The notes under the pieces: generated by a model | What the model was told of the DNA's origin: nothing | Seen by the model: only the letters and a program-made list of their open reading frames with translations | Database searches by the model: none | Position numbers and translations under genes: made by a program | Source: Celerinatantimonas diazotrophica | GTDB taxonomy: Bacteria; Pseudomonadota; Gammaproteobacteria; Enterobacterales; Celerinatantimonadaceae | Reading direction: 5' to 3' | Length of the DNA stretch: 64,000 nt | Assembly: GCF_004339545.1 (NCBI RefSeq) | Contig: NZ_SMGD01000001.1 | Location: 1 to 64,000, forward strand | Part shown: positions 8,242 through 16,899 of the stretch, piece after piece | How the letters are laid out: each line of letters begins with the position of its first letter | Numbering within the stretch: the first letter of the stretch is position 1

Positions 8242-10093
8242 TTTTCCCCCTAATCTGCCAACTGTTACCCAGATAACAGAGATCCAGAATCTTTGAACCT
8301 AAATCGATGTGAAAGCCATACTGCTCCCAACAATTGTTCCATTTACCACCTAGCTTCAATAAGTCATCAGTGTCACCAAACCAAATTGAGTGGCTAGCTT
8401 TTAGATTTAAGATATCTTCGTCATTACTCATGAGAATAGATATGATTTTTTTTGCTGCGATAGAGTGAACATGGCCAATCTCTATAGCACCGTACGGTTG
8501 GAATTCACCGGCACAAGCGGGAATTTTAATGATAGTTCCGCTTGGCCAACAAGTAGCTGTATTTTTCATTATGCCTACTTGGTGACCACAGCAATGATGT
8601 AGCCGATTGAATGCGTCTGATCGAGGTGGGTTTACTATTACATGACCAGCCATCGCGTGAGCTTCTACAAATGAGAATACTATTGGATAAAACTCTTCAG
8701 ATTGAAGTTTTAAAAGTTGCTGATCTGAGTACCAATTTCCAGTTGCGCTAAATATTAAATCTGCGTTATCCAGATGGTTTCGAAATTTATCACAATAGCT
8801 AAACTTTTCATTAATTGCTTTAATATTTACGTATGGAAATTCTTTACATAGTTTGTCTTTTAGAGCTAACGCTTTATTTATATTGTGATAATTAAAACCT
8901 AATTCATGGCGACTAAAGTTCTCTGATTGAAGAGATTCTCCGTCAATCAATATTAAATTACACACGCCAGATTTTACTAATAGACGAGCCACACTGGAGC
9001 CAATAGAACCACATCCAATAATCGCAACAGTATGTGAGGCAATTGAGTCTCTATCTGCATTTCTGTCTCTACCTACAACCCAAGATGGATCTGTACGTTT
9101 AATTAGCCTACCACGAACAGTCATGTTTCGAGTTCGTTCTAAGATAACTTTTAATGGTATTCGATCTCTAAACCCATCAATTGGAGACTTTCTCCCATTA
9201 CGGCTAAATAGGTTTTTATCAAATCTAAGGCCAACTAGAGCTTGTCCTTCATCGGTTGTAAATGATAGTAATATTTCAGGGCTTGATATTGATTTATTTG
9301 ATAGTGTTTCTGCGATTAATGCCATGACTTTATTTGACTCGTCTTCAAATTCTTTGATCATGATATCATTTAGATCTTTGACTGTTTTGGGATAGTCTTT
9401 TGGGTGAATAGCATTTTTACAGAATATAATTGCTGAATTACCTATTCTGGAAATTACTCTTTTTCTTAATTTTATATCCTTATTATTTTCACTTTTTGGC
9501 AATTTATTTTGATTATCTAGCCATTTAACAATTTGCTCTCTTGTATCACCAAAAACATATTCATCATTAGAAAAACGATAACTATATATTAATCTTGAAA
9601 GTACATTATTAGGGCTTAACAGTGAGATATCATTTGAGTTTAATTGACTATGATAGTACCAATAACTTAGAAATTCATCTTCAAAATGTTTGTTGATTTT
9701 ACCCTTTAATGCATTATCTAAAAGTTCAACTACAGTGTATAAAAGCCAAGTTATATATTCAAAATTATTAAGGTCAAGAATATAACGAGAAGGTAGCACA
9801 CATAGTTCTCCATCTGACTCGAGATGAGGGAAACTTAGAGGCTTGAGCTTTGGTTCTGATAATACTACTGAGGGTGGGGATTGGTTAGGTAGGTTTTCAA
9901 AAAGAAACCTTATTAAAACAGATTGCCCGTAGTATTCTAACTGAGTATCGATTTCCCAGCCGGCAATATACTTTCGAACTTTGTAAGAATTTAGTTCGAG
10001 TGTCGAGAGTTTTCTAGCTCCAAAAGGAGCTAGAAAACTCTCGACACTATCAAACAAGGCATTTGTAGCCTTAGGCATATCCTTTTCCACCAT
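8234..10093 (-). CDS. E2-E1 fusion protein (ubiquitin-like conjugation enzyme, Cap2-like)
   Basis: A 619-residue bacterial fusion of an E2-like (UBC) domain and an E1/ThiF adenylation domain. In the N-terminal domain (about 20-150) H90 and C98 in PHLESDGELC match the E2 active-site pattern, so C98 is the likely conjugating cysteine. A linker of about 180 residues follows. The Rossmann E1 domain (about 350-560) has the ATP-binding GCGSIG (360-365), an acidic strand end (ILIDGE, 381-386) and NFSRHE (392-397). Candidate catalytic or zinc cysteines are C501, C502, C515 and C527. Size and order match Cap2 of type II CBASS. The gene overlaps metallo-beta-lactamase and JAB genes at its ends. An alternative start is at 10078. 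A striking perfect inverted repeat lies in its 5' coding part (9999-10048). Confidence 0.9.
   Translation of the reverse strand: MVEKDMPKATNALFDSVESFLAPFGARKLSTLELNSYKVRKYIAGWEIDTQLEYYGQSVLIRFLFENLPNQSPPSVVLSEPKLKPLSFPHLESDGELCVLPSRYILDLNNFEYITWLLYTVVELLDNALKGKINKHFEDEFLSYWYYHSQLNSNDISLLSPNNVLSRLIYSYRFSNDEYVFGDTREQIVKWLDNQNKLPKSENNKDIKLRKRVISRIGNSAIIFCKNAIHPKDYPKTVKDLNDIMIKEFEDESNKVMALIAETLSNKSISSPEILLSFTTDEGQALVGLRFDKNLFSRNGRKSPIDGFRDRIPLKVILERTRNMTVRGRLIKRTDPSWVVGRDRNADRDSIASHTVAIIGCGSIGSSVARLLVKSGVCNLILIDGESLQSENFSRHELGFNYHNINKALALKDKLCKEFPYVNIKAINEKFSYCDKFRNHLDNADLIFSATGNWYSDQQLLKLQSEEFYPIVFSFVEAHAMAGHVIVNPPRSDAFNRLHHCCGHQVGIMKNTATCWPSGTIIKIPACAGEFQPYGAIEIGHVHSIAAKKIISILMSNDEDILNLKASHSIWFGDTDDLLKLGGKWNNCWEQYGFHIDLGSKILDLCYLGNSWQIRGKNV
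9999..10048. repeat. Perfect 23-bp inverted repeat with 4-nt loop inside the E2-E1 gene
   Basis: Bases 9999-10021 are the exact reverse complement of 10026-10048, with the loop AAAA (TTTT in the mRNA). The hairpin covers codons about 16-32 of the E2-E1 gene, some 45 nt after the start codon. Both arms remain in the open frame. In RNA it would form an extremely stable stem that could impede translation or transcription elongation. Confidence 0.9.
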
Positions 10094-11222
10094 TTCTGTT
10101 TACCGCATTATCTGGGGCGTTGTTGTTTTGAGTGAATGATGTAGCAGGGATAAGCTTCAAGCCATTTCCATTTATTTCAATTACTAATGGTATATTTTTA
10201 CCGGATTTCTTATGGTCATCTACACATTTGAAGCTACCTGAAACATTATCAAGGATATTTTCGTATTCATTTTTAGCTCTATAGGCAGGCGGATCATTCT
10301 GATCATCTTTAATCGTATTGCTGCTAGAAATAATAAAAGCTTTATCCTTTGCATTCCCTATTGCTTCGACTGCCTTATCTGATACTTCAGCATTATCCCC
10401 TTTCTCTGATAGACTATCATGTGAGAGCGAATGCCAAGAACAGTGATGAGGCGTTTGTAGTATGTCATATTCCAAAGCTTTTCTATTGCTCTGTGCATCT
10501 AGTCTATCGAGCAGAGCTTCCCAACAAACGACTTCAGCATCTCCAGCACTTAGAAAATTGGCAACTACTTCTTCCCCCTTTATCTCATAATTAAAAATCA
10601 CACTTGAATGATTTTTTCCAAGCTTTTCTTCACTTTCATCTAAATCTGATTTGGGGGTAGGACTAAGTAATTTAGCTGAGAAGTCGTTCACTTGTTTTCC
10701 GTTTATTTTTGTAATTGTTGCATCGAGTTCTAAAACAATTTCAGAAATATCCTTTGTTTTGTCCCCTTCATCTTGCCCTAGAATGTAAACATAGTTGCCA
10801 GAGGACATTTCTTTATCTTCTTTAAATTTATTTACTCGTCTTTTAACTTCTTTATTTAAAGCTTTAGCAGCTTCACATAACTTATGTGTCTTGCTGGCCC
10901 TTCGATAGACTAGTGGGCTTGACCATATTTCGTTAATGAAAATGAGGTCTTTTTCAGCATTCCAATTTTCTGGAGTTTCTAAATGAAAATGATCTTGTAT
11001 ACCTTGACAGTGATCTTCATCTGGATGACTCCAAACAAAGAGGTCAATATATAATCTTTTGTTAGAATCTCTATCAAGTTTGTCTCTAAGCATAGTTAGT
11101 ACGTCAGGAAGATCATTTCCTTTTCTAATGCGACAATCAATCAGAATCTTTTTATTGGATTCGGTCTCGATTAGCGTCATATCTCCATTTCCTACTGGAA
11201 AAAATGTAATTTTAGCAACCAT
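10071..11222 (-). CDS. ComEC-like metallo-beta-lactamase-fold protein of the conjugation operon
   Basis: A 383-residue soluble hydrolase of the metallo-beta-lactamase superfamily, closest in motif style to the ComEC/Rec2 C-terminal domain. Visible metal-site motifs are SHPDEDH (65-71), SAGDAE (225-230, strand-Asp) and QTPHHCSWHS (256-265). The family includes nucleases and phosphodiesterases; substrate is unknown. A central insert (about 75-200) is charged. The C-terminal tail (about 362-383) is Asn-rich and probably disordered and ends GGKGYA, with Gly378-Gly379 four residues from the end. The E2-E1 start codon overlaps its 3' end, and its start overlaps the stop of the membrane-protein gene. 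It may be the toxic effector, the conjugation target, or both; that is inference. Confidence 0.85.
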   Translation of the reverse strand: MVAKITFFPVGNGDMTLIETESNKKILIDCRIRKGNDLPDVLTMLRDKLDRDSNKRLYIDLFVWSHPDEDHCQGIQDHFHLETPENWNAEKDLIFINEIWSSPLVYRRASKTHKLCEAAKALNKEVKRRVNKFKEDKEMSSGNYVYILGQDEGDKTKDISEIVLELDATITKINGKQVNDFSAKLLSPTPKSDLDESEEKLGKNHSSVIFNYEIKGEEVVANFLSAGDAEVVCWEALLDRLDAQSNRKALEYDILQTPHHCSWHSLSHDSLSEKGDNAEVSDKAVEAIGNAKDKAFIISSSNTIKDDQNDPPAYRAKNEYENILDNVSGSFKCVDDHKKSGKNIPLVIEINGNGLKLIPATSFTQNNNAPDNAVNRNGGKGYA

Positions 11223-11692
11223 TATTCATCCTTGTTTTCTGTTGTGTTTTTTTTGGAACTTCTAGATTTCTCTATACCAAACAATGACTTACCAATATTC
11301 TCAACTTTCTCCATAAATTTATCAACATTTAATCCAGCGAAAAAGGAAAATGCTAAGTAGCCAAAGTCTCCAGAGCTTCCATTTTGCGTGGCGTCAAGCA
11401 CAACTAATCCAGCTTTCAAAAAAAGAAAAGCAACTAAGCCACATATGGTGCTCGTAATGGGTCTAATGTAGTACCAAACTTCCCATTCTGAGCTCCACTG
11501 ATTGCGAACGCACTTGTTTAAGTATACCGCTCGAAGGCAGTATAGTATTCCACCTAGAGCTGAAACCATCGCACATTTTAAAGCAAGTTCTATCCCACTG
11601 ATTTCATTTGGTAACCCAAACGTTTGTAGCCCCATGAACCCAGTAGCTAAAAGGATTAAAGTTACTAGTAAATATGCAATTACTGTTTTCAT
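11222..11692 (-). CDS. Small multi-pass membrane protein, first gene of the conjugation operon
   Basis: A 156-residue protein that I do not recognise. Four hydrophobic segments are visible (about 4-24, 37-58, 77-99 and 108-122), followed by a charged Lys/Ser/Asn-rich cytoplasmic tail of about 30 residues. It overlaps the next gene by one base (stop/start overlap) and so is almost certainly part of the operon. Membrane proteins of this size serve as effectors or anchors in many defence operons (for example in CBASS), so it may be a pore-forming or membrane-tethering partner. This role is inferred from context only. Confidence 0.7.
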   Translation of the reverse strand: MKTVIAYLLVTLILLATGFMGLQTFGLPNEISGIELALKCAMVSALGGILYCLRAVYLNKCVRNQWSSEWEVWYYIRPITSTICGLVAFLFLKAGLVVLDATQNGSSGDFGYLAFSFFAGLNVDKFMEKVENIGKSLFGIEKSRSSKKNTTENKDE

Positions 11693-11916
11693 TCATTGTG
11701 GCCTTCTAATACTTACTTATACGAATATACACCATCTTGATAGACATTTTGATTCATATTGAATGTATTATCAAAGACTAGACTGTATAGTTGTTAAATA
11801 CGTCAGTTATGGCAAACTTTGGGGCAAAGAAGGGTCAGCATAAAGCTGGACATTTATGATAAAAATGCCAGCTCATCGTATGATACTTGAAGAATTTATC
11901 GACCAAAAACTACAAA

Positions 11917-12864
11917 ATGTCTAACACCACTGCAAACACAAGAATTCACCAGCTCTGTTTCGGTCAACCGAAAGATTCATTGACGATTGAACATGTATAT
12001 CTGGATTCGCTTGAATGAAGATAAAATCAGAGTAAAAATCGAAGCAACGAATATTAATCCAAGCGACTTGTTGTCTATTCATAGTGTAGGTCAATACAGG
12101 CATTGTCATCAATGCCCAGAGTACCCGGATTTGAAGCTGTTGGGCAAATCATCAACTCCAACTATGCAGAATTTATCGTAAGGCAAAGTGTTGTCGTGGC
12201 TACTAGCAGACTTGGCAGAAATATATAGACGTCTCACCAGATAACCTCTTCGTCATTCCGCCTCATCTGGACAACGGCTATGCGTGCCAGTTGTATATAA
12301 ATGCGCTAACAGCGTGGGTTTTAACCACCTAAATTGCTCAGTTGAAGAAAGAAGATGTACTGATTATCAACGCTGGAAGTTCTGCAATAGGTAAAATTTT
12401 TGCGTAGCTATCTTCATCGCTAGGGTTCACTCTTATTGTCGTAACATCGAAGCCTGAAAATTATCCATATGATACAAACCATGTAATAGATGCAAAAGTA
12501 GACCTACTCACTCAAATACAGCAACTTGATTTGCCTAGCCCCAATATTGCATTCGACGCTATTGGAGGCAAAGAAGGAACTGAGCTGATTCATACCATCG
12601 GCGATAATGGACGGTATATCAAATATGGAACTCTTTCTCTAGAGTTCTATGAGCCTCGCTTCTTTGAATATTCGAAGAACCTAAACATTAACTTCAATAC
12701 ATTTTTCTTACGTTACTGGGAAAATGCTGTTGGTAAAGAGATTCGGCGTGAAAAATTTTCGATGATGCTAGACCATTCCATTGGAACAAATTCAGGATGC
12801 TATCAAACTAATCGAGTCTAAGCCTACGAACTTACATGGAAAAATCATTTTGCTACCAATGTAG
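11917..12864 (+). pseudogene. Decayed zinc/MDR-type quinone oxidoreductase (alcohol dehydrogenase superfamily)
   Basis: Pieces of one medium-chain dehydrogenase/reductase are spread over three frames. The start reads MSNTTANTRIHQLCFGQPKD, then after a stop KIEATNINPSDLLSIHSVGQ, then a shift to VPGFEAVGQII. Later come EDVLIINAGSSAIGK (cofactor-binding loop), FDAIGGKEGTELIHTIGDNG and, in another frame, IQDAIKLIESKPTNLHGKII before the last stop. At least three frameshifts and several stops interrupt it, so no working enzyme can be made. Intact relatives are NADPH:quinone reductases of about 320 residues, matching the span. Confidence 0.85.
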
Positions 12865-12991
12865 TAGAGATATGACCATTTACGGCTAGTTATATATCTT
12901 AAATTCTGAGGCGTACCCCATAACTAAGTATTTACGTTAAAACACTATAGGGTAATGATTCAATAGTTCAGATTTTGGATTCAGCAACAAA

Positions 12992-13107
12992 AGAGGTGGC
13001 GGTCCTACGAGCAACACCCCGGCACTCGAGTCGTCTGCTGCGGCTGCTCCCTTCCAGGCCTGACCGAGTCCACAGAGTATCGATGCGGGAGAACCCGCAG
13101 AACCACC
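12992..13107 (-). ncRNA. ffs: 4.5S signal recognition particle RNA
   Basis: The minus-strand sequence contains the conserved SRP domain IV: GGTCAGGCCTGGAAGGGAGCAGCC, given here as the segments GGTCAGG, CTGGAAGG and GAGCAGCC. The flanking halves pair (GGTGGTTCT at the 5' end and the 3' segment near 12995-13010), and GGTTCTCCCGCA matches the E. coli ffs 5' part. The RNA binds Ffh and targets membrane proteins to the Sec translocon. Ends are estimated from the pairing; a CCTCTTTTGTT sequence after the 3' end may be the terminator. Confidence 0.92.
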
Positions 13108-13193
13108 ATAGAAGATGTTTAACATTGATGCTAAACGAGGCAAGATAATATCAGTCACTCCATAGATTGCAAGCTGATATTGGCTTAGCCATG

Positions 13194-13230
13194 ACAGGTT
13201 GCATACTTTTCAAACGAATAGGCAACCTGT
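13194..13230 (-). terminator. Hairpin between pfkA and ffs
   Basis: A perfect 9-bp inverted repeat (ACAGGTTGC ... GCAACCTGT, 19-nt loop) lies about 50 bases past the pfkA stop codon. No T-run follows in the direction of pfkA, so it may be a Rho-assisted end or an mRNA 3' stabiliser. Confidence 0.35.
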
Positions 13231-13282
13231 TGTGGAACATTTGCTCACTAGACAACCCAATGAGCAATTGAACGATAATGAA

Positions 13283-14245
13283 CTAAAACAATCTTTGCTG
13301 GAGAGTATAAAGATCTTGAGCAAATGGACGACGCATAGTTTCAATACATTCGATAATATCGTGGTGAACCAGTTGGTTATTCTGGATACCAATACAACGC
13401 CCACCCTTGCCTTCTAGCAACAATTCAACGGCATAGCCTCCCATCCAACTAGCTAGAACACGGTCACGCGCAGTTGGTGCACCACCACGCTGAATATGGC
13501 CCAGGACGGTTGCACGAGTTTCGCGCTCCGTTGCCATTTCAATCCCAGCAGCCAGCTCGTTGACATTCGTGATATGTTCAGTAATCACGATAATAGCGTG
13601 TTTTTTACCTTTTAATTTCCCTTCGTTCAAACTTTTAAGTAAATCAGCTCGATTAAAGCCAACTTCAGGGATAATTACGTACTCCGCGCCACCCGCAATT
13701 GCGGCTTGAAGGGCTAAATCACCGCAATAACGGCCCATGATTTCAACGATAGAAATACGGTTATGAGATGATGAGGTATCACGGATCCGGTCAATTGCTT
13801 CAATTGCTGTATTTAAAGCTGTATCAAAGCCGATAGTATAATCCGTTCCAGCGATATCGTTATCGATAGTGCCGGGAATACCAATACATGGAAATCCCAT
13901 TTCAGTGAGCTTTTTAGCTCCCATATATGAGCCATCGCCGCCGACCACAACCAAGGCATCGATACCATGTTTTTTCATATTCTCGACCGCTTCTTCCCGA
14001 ACTTTCTCTTCTTTAAACTCAGGGAAACGGGCCGATCCTAAAAAGGTTCCACCGCGATTAACAACATCAGAAACGCTATAGCGTTTCATTTTTTCAATTC
14101 GGTCCTCGTGCAACCCCATATAACCATCATATACGCCATAAATCTCTAGGTCATGAGAAAGACCAGTGCGGACCACTGCGCGAATGGCGGCATTCATACC
14201 GGGTGCATCGCCACCGCTGGTTAGTACCCCAATTTTTTTAACCAT
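13283..14245 (-). CDS. pfkA: ATP-dependent 6-phosphofructokinase
   Basis: A 320-residue PfkA, identical in length to the E. coli enzyme. It phosphorylates fructose 6-phosphate to fructose 1,6-bisphosphate in glycolysis. Visible motifs are the ATP site [11 protein letters not shown] (8-18), GGDGSYMGA, the catalytic PGTIDNDI segment, and GHIQRGG near the C-terminus. It is transcribed alone toward the 4.5S RNA gene. Confidence 0.98.
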   Translation of the reverse strand: MVKKIGVLTSGGDAPGMNAAIRAVVRTGLSHDLEIYGVYDGYMGLHEDRIEKMKRYSVSDVVNRGGTFLGSARFPEFKEEKVREEAVENMKKHGIDALVVVGGDGSYMGAKKLTEMGFPCIGIPGTIDNDIAGTDYTIGFDTALNTAIEAIDRIRDTSSSHNRISIVEIMGRYCGDLALQAAIAGGAEYVIIPEVGFNRADLLKSLNEGKLKGKKHAIIVITEHITNVNELAAGIEMATERETRATVLGHIQRGGAPTARDRVLASWMGGYAVELLLEGKGGRCIGIQNNQLVHHDIIECIETMRRPFAQDLYTLQQRLF

Positions 14246-14651
14246 TGGATTCCTCTCAATTCAATCCTGTTGGAAATTTTGAAAAAAAACTACATCTGAT
14301 GGCTCTCAAGCCAAGATGACTCATTCTGCATCATTGATAACATAAAGCTCTTTTAACATCAGATGCCGGGTTACCCCAAACTTTATGGGCGTTATTCTGC
14401 CACAAATCCATCTAAAATTTAATGCTTCACATCAACACTTTAATCTCAAAGTAAGAATCTTACATTACTGTGATCAAAATAGTGCATTGCTTCGCCATAC
14501 AGAGCAAAATCTCACCATTGAAATGATAGTAAATTTCACAAAATAACAAACCACCATAAGTTATTAACCACAGAGAATAGTCCGATTCAGAGATGAAGAC
14601 TCAAGAAAAGCATGGAATCTGATGGCACAGATTGTGCCATCAGCTTAACGG
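14246..14651. other. Intergenic region between pfkA and the tubulin-like gene
   Basis: About 400 bases with no coding region on either strand. It must hold the pfkA promoter; TTGAAATGATAGTAAATTTCAC near 14518-14540 forms an imperfect GTGAAATTTAC-like dyad. The terminator of the tubulin-like gene lies at its right end. I see no RNA gene. Confidence 0.5.
14619..14643 (-). terminator. Terminator of the tubulin-like gene
   Basis: A perfect 10-bp stem (CTGATGGCAC ... GTGCCATCAG) with a 5-nt loop lies 8 bases after the stop codon at 14652. A moderately T-rich stretch (GCTTTTCTTG) follows some 8 bases later on the minus strand. Confidence 0.65.
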
Positions 14652-16688
14652 CTATTTGACGTTGTCGTTAAGAGTAAGAATGTTAGTTTTACTAATACGG
14701 TGGCGATAAATTTCTCGAAGATAACGTATTGCGTTCTTCACATTATCGATATCTAATCGAATATCATTAATTGAGACAAACCGTTGCTGATCTTCAATCA
14801 ACTCGCGATATTTTTTCTCATACATTGGCTTAATCGCGTACCAGTTTGTATCCAAAATTTTAGCCGGATTTTCATATTGACTAAAATACTGCTCAATCAA
14901 TGAGTCATCAAACTCATCAGAGCGGATCAAATCAATAATTGTTTTGTCGATATCATCACTAAAACGATACTCATCTTTGGCAAAGCAACGTTTCATATAA
15001 GCAACCATCAAGGTTAAGAAATCATCACTCAAGCAAGGACTCTTGGCAACTAAGGTTGTTAATGACAGGTTTGCTGACGCACCAATAACGAGTGCATAAC
15101 GCTTCAGTGTCGTATTGGGACACAAGCGATTCAAATGAACTTTGAGCTGATTCAATGAGGTAAACGACAGTTTGTAATCTCGGGGCAGCGAGATAATTGA
15201 CACAATAGAAGAGCAGTTTTTATAAAAATGCAGCTGATTCAACTCACTTGGGTCAAACCCACTCGCACGGTAACGCTGAATGCTTTCGCGATAATGTTCT
15301 GACTCGATCGGTAAAATACTGATCCCTTCAATTGCAGAGGTATCATCATTGAAATGTGGTAAATCAATTGAGCGACAGAACAGATCATCAATATTCACCG
15401 ACTCTTGATGAACATTATCAGAAACCACACTTTCGGCATACGCAACAGCGACGGGGCCTGCCAAACTCATAAATAGATCGTTAGCATCAAGACGAATAGT
15501 TTCAGCAATATCTATCCCAGCACGACGAAAATAATCCTCGTCATAATCAGTGGTCACCGCCTGAGCAGTGAGGATATTGAAGATTTGTTGAGAAATATAC
15601 TGATTCGCATATTTCTCCATGGTATTCACATCGATGTCTTGAGAATTCTTGCCATTCTCTTGCTCAGCATAACGCATAATGTCATTCGAAATTAACATCA
15701 TGGCATTCCAAGGCCGGATCCGCTTCATCACATCTGCGGGCACTTCATCTTCTTCACGTTCTTCGTTATAAGAAAAATTCCACTCCTCGGATATATATTT
15801 GGTCAACAGTCGCCCAGCATTGATATGTAAGGCTTCAGAAATATCCAAATTATGTCCAGAGATATTGGGTAAAATACAGATACCAGAGGTGAAAATAGGT
15901 TCAAACACAAAACTATGTCGTTTATCAACCTGCTGATTTTGCACTACTTTGTAATCGAAGGTCTTACTTAAGTATGAAAATTGCTGCGCCAGGCCAAACT
16001 CTGAAGCCATCCCCGAACCAGTTCCGCCACCAGCACTGAAAATATAAAAATACAACCGCGACTGATTCGCTTTAATACCACACGAATCAACCAGATAAGA
16101 ATGCATATGCCGCCAACTGTCATTACGAAAACTAGCGGTATCTTTGTTGAGAATAATTTTAGCCAAATATTGGCCAAGAATCGGTGCATTCCCTGCCCCA
16201 CCGGCGTGAACCTCGGAGAGATCCATAATCTGCAATTTGCGATATTCGTTTAAAAAACGTGCTCGACCTTTTTGGTTAGAAAACCGAATGCGACCTTCAA
16301 TATCCTTATCTAAGTCCCCCAGCATCACAATAGGTTCAATGAGAAAAACAGGTTGAGTACGACTCTTATCATCAAGGGGCAGATGGCGACGGATCCAGCG
16401 CATTGGCTCCATTTCTCGTTCATGTGCTTTTTGTTGTTGATATTCCAATTCGCTAAGGTAGCTTGTTCTAGCATTAAAAACGAGGGTAGCAACATCCAAG
16501 GCAATGTTAGAACCACAACGGCCTAACCCAATCAGGCAGACTGATGGAAAGCTTTGCTCATTGATTACCGCATCTTCAGAAATCTTAGGTGAAATTTGCT
16601 GGCGAACCACATCAAGATTTTCTAAGATCTGCTCTAAGTCATTCTCCGTAAAATAGAGATGTTCAATAGGTAGATTATCTTGGCTCAT
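14652..16688 (-). CDS. Tubulin/FtsZ-superfamily protein (Tubulin_2-like), 678 aa
   Basis: A large protein with an N-terminal tubulin-type nucleotide-binding domain, unlike FtsZ in length and in most of its sequence. Numbering here is from the ATG at 16694. The first loop is CLIGLGRCGSN (53-63), and HAGGAGN (163-169) may be the second loop. The tubulin signature GGGTGSG appears as SAGGGTGSGMASEFG (220-234). The remainder (about 300-680) has no motif I recognise. It resembles the Pfam Tubulin_2 family, whose bacterial members are mostly uncharacterised. The start at 16688 is preferred because AAGGA lies 7 nt upstream. It stands alone between terminators; an inverted repeat at 16752-16773 may be an operator. 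Confidence 0.82.
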   Translation of the reverse strand: MSQDNLPIEHLYFTENDLEQILENLDVVRQQISPKISEDAVINEQSFPSVCLIGLGRCGSNIALDVATLVFNARTSYLSELEYQQQKAHEREMEPMRWIRRHLPLDDKSRTQPVFLIEPIVMLGDLDKDIEGRIRFSNQKGRARFLNEYRKLQIMDLSEVHAGGAGNAPILGQYLAKIILNKDTASFRNDSWRHMHSYLVDSCGIKANQSRLYFYIFSAGGGTGSGMASEFGLAQQFSYLSKTFDYKVVQNQQVDKRHSFVFEPIFTSGICILPNISGHNLDISEALHINAGRLLTKYISEEWNFSYNEEREEDEVPADVMKRIRPWNAMMLISNDIMRYAEQENGKNSQDIDVNTMEKYANQYISQQIFNILTAQAVTTDYDEDYFRRAGIDIAETIRLDANDLFMSLAGPVAVAYAESVVSDNVHQESVNIDDLFCRSIDLPHFNDDTSAIEGISILPIESEHYRESIQRYRASGFDPSELNQLHFYKNCSSIVSIISLPRDYKLSFTSLNQLKVHLNRLCPNTTLKRYALVIGASANLSLTTLVAKSPCLSDDFLTLMVAYMKRCFAKDEYRFSDDIDKTIIDLIRSDEFDDSLIEQYFSQYENPAKILDTNWYAIKPMYEKKYRELIEDQQRFVSINDIRLDIDNVKNAIRYLREIYRHRISKTNILTLNDNVK

Positions 16689-16751
16689 TACCATGTCCTT
16701 TTGTTGAGCACTAAATCAGCATGTACTGTAATTAAGATCGATAATTACTAA

Positions 16752-16773
16752 TAGTGCAAGTTTTATTGCACTA
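16752..16773. promoter_or_regulatory. Possible operator upstream of the tubulin-like gene
   Basis: A perfect 8-bp inverted repeat TAGTGCAA-6 nt-TTGCACTA lies 64 bases upstream of the start codon. The spacing suits a dimeric DNA-binding protein. I do not recognise the regulator. Confidence 0.35.
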
Positions 16774-16838
16774 ACATGTTAATCTTACGTCATTTTTTCT
16801 TATTAATCTCAGAATCAAAAGATGTCTTTTAAAGATAT

Positions 16839-16870
16839 AAAAAAACCGCAAACATGAGTTTGCGGTTTTT
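16839..16870 (-). terminator. Rho-independent terminator of topA
   Basis: AAAAAACCGCAAAC-ATGA-GTTTGCGGTTTTT forms a strong 8-10 bp GC-containing stem flanked by A and T runs on both sides. It lies 30 bases past the topA stop codon and could work in both directions. Confidence 0.9.
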
Positions 16871-16899
16871 AGCTCAGACAAGAAAAATGTCAACTCACG

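Noticed and set aside
7771-11692. Complete type II CBASS
   Set aside because: No CD-NTase gene and no recognisable cyclic-nucleotide effector are present; only Cap2- and Cap3-like proteins are shared.
7771-11692. Bil (ISG15-like) system
   Set aside because: Bil has separate E1 and E2 proteins and a ubiquitin-like BilA; here E2 and E1 are fused and no ubiquitin-fold protein is visible.
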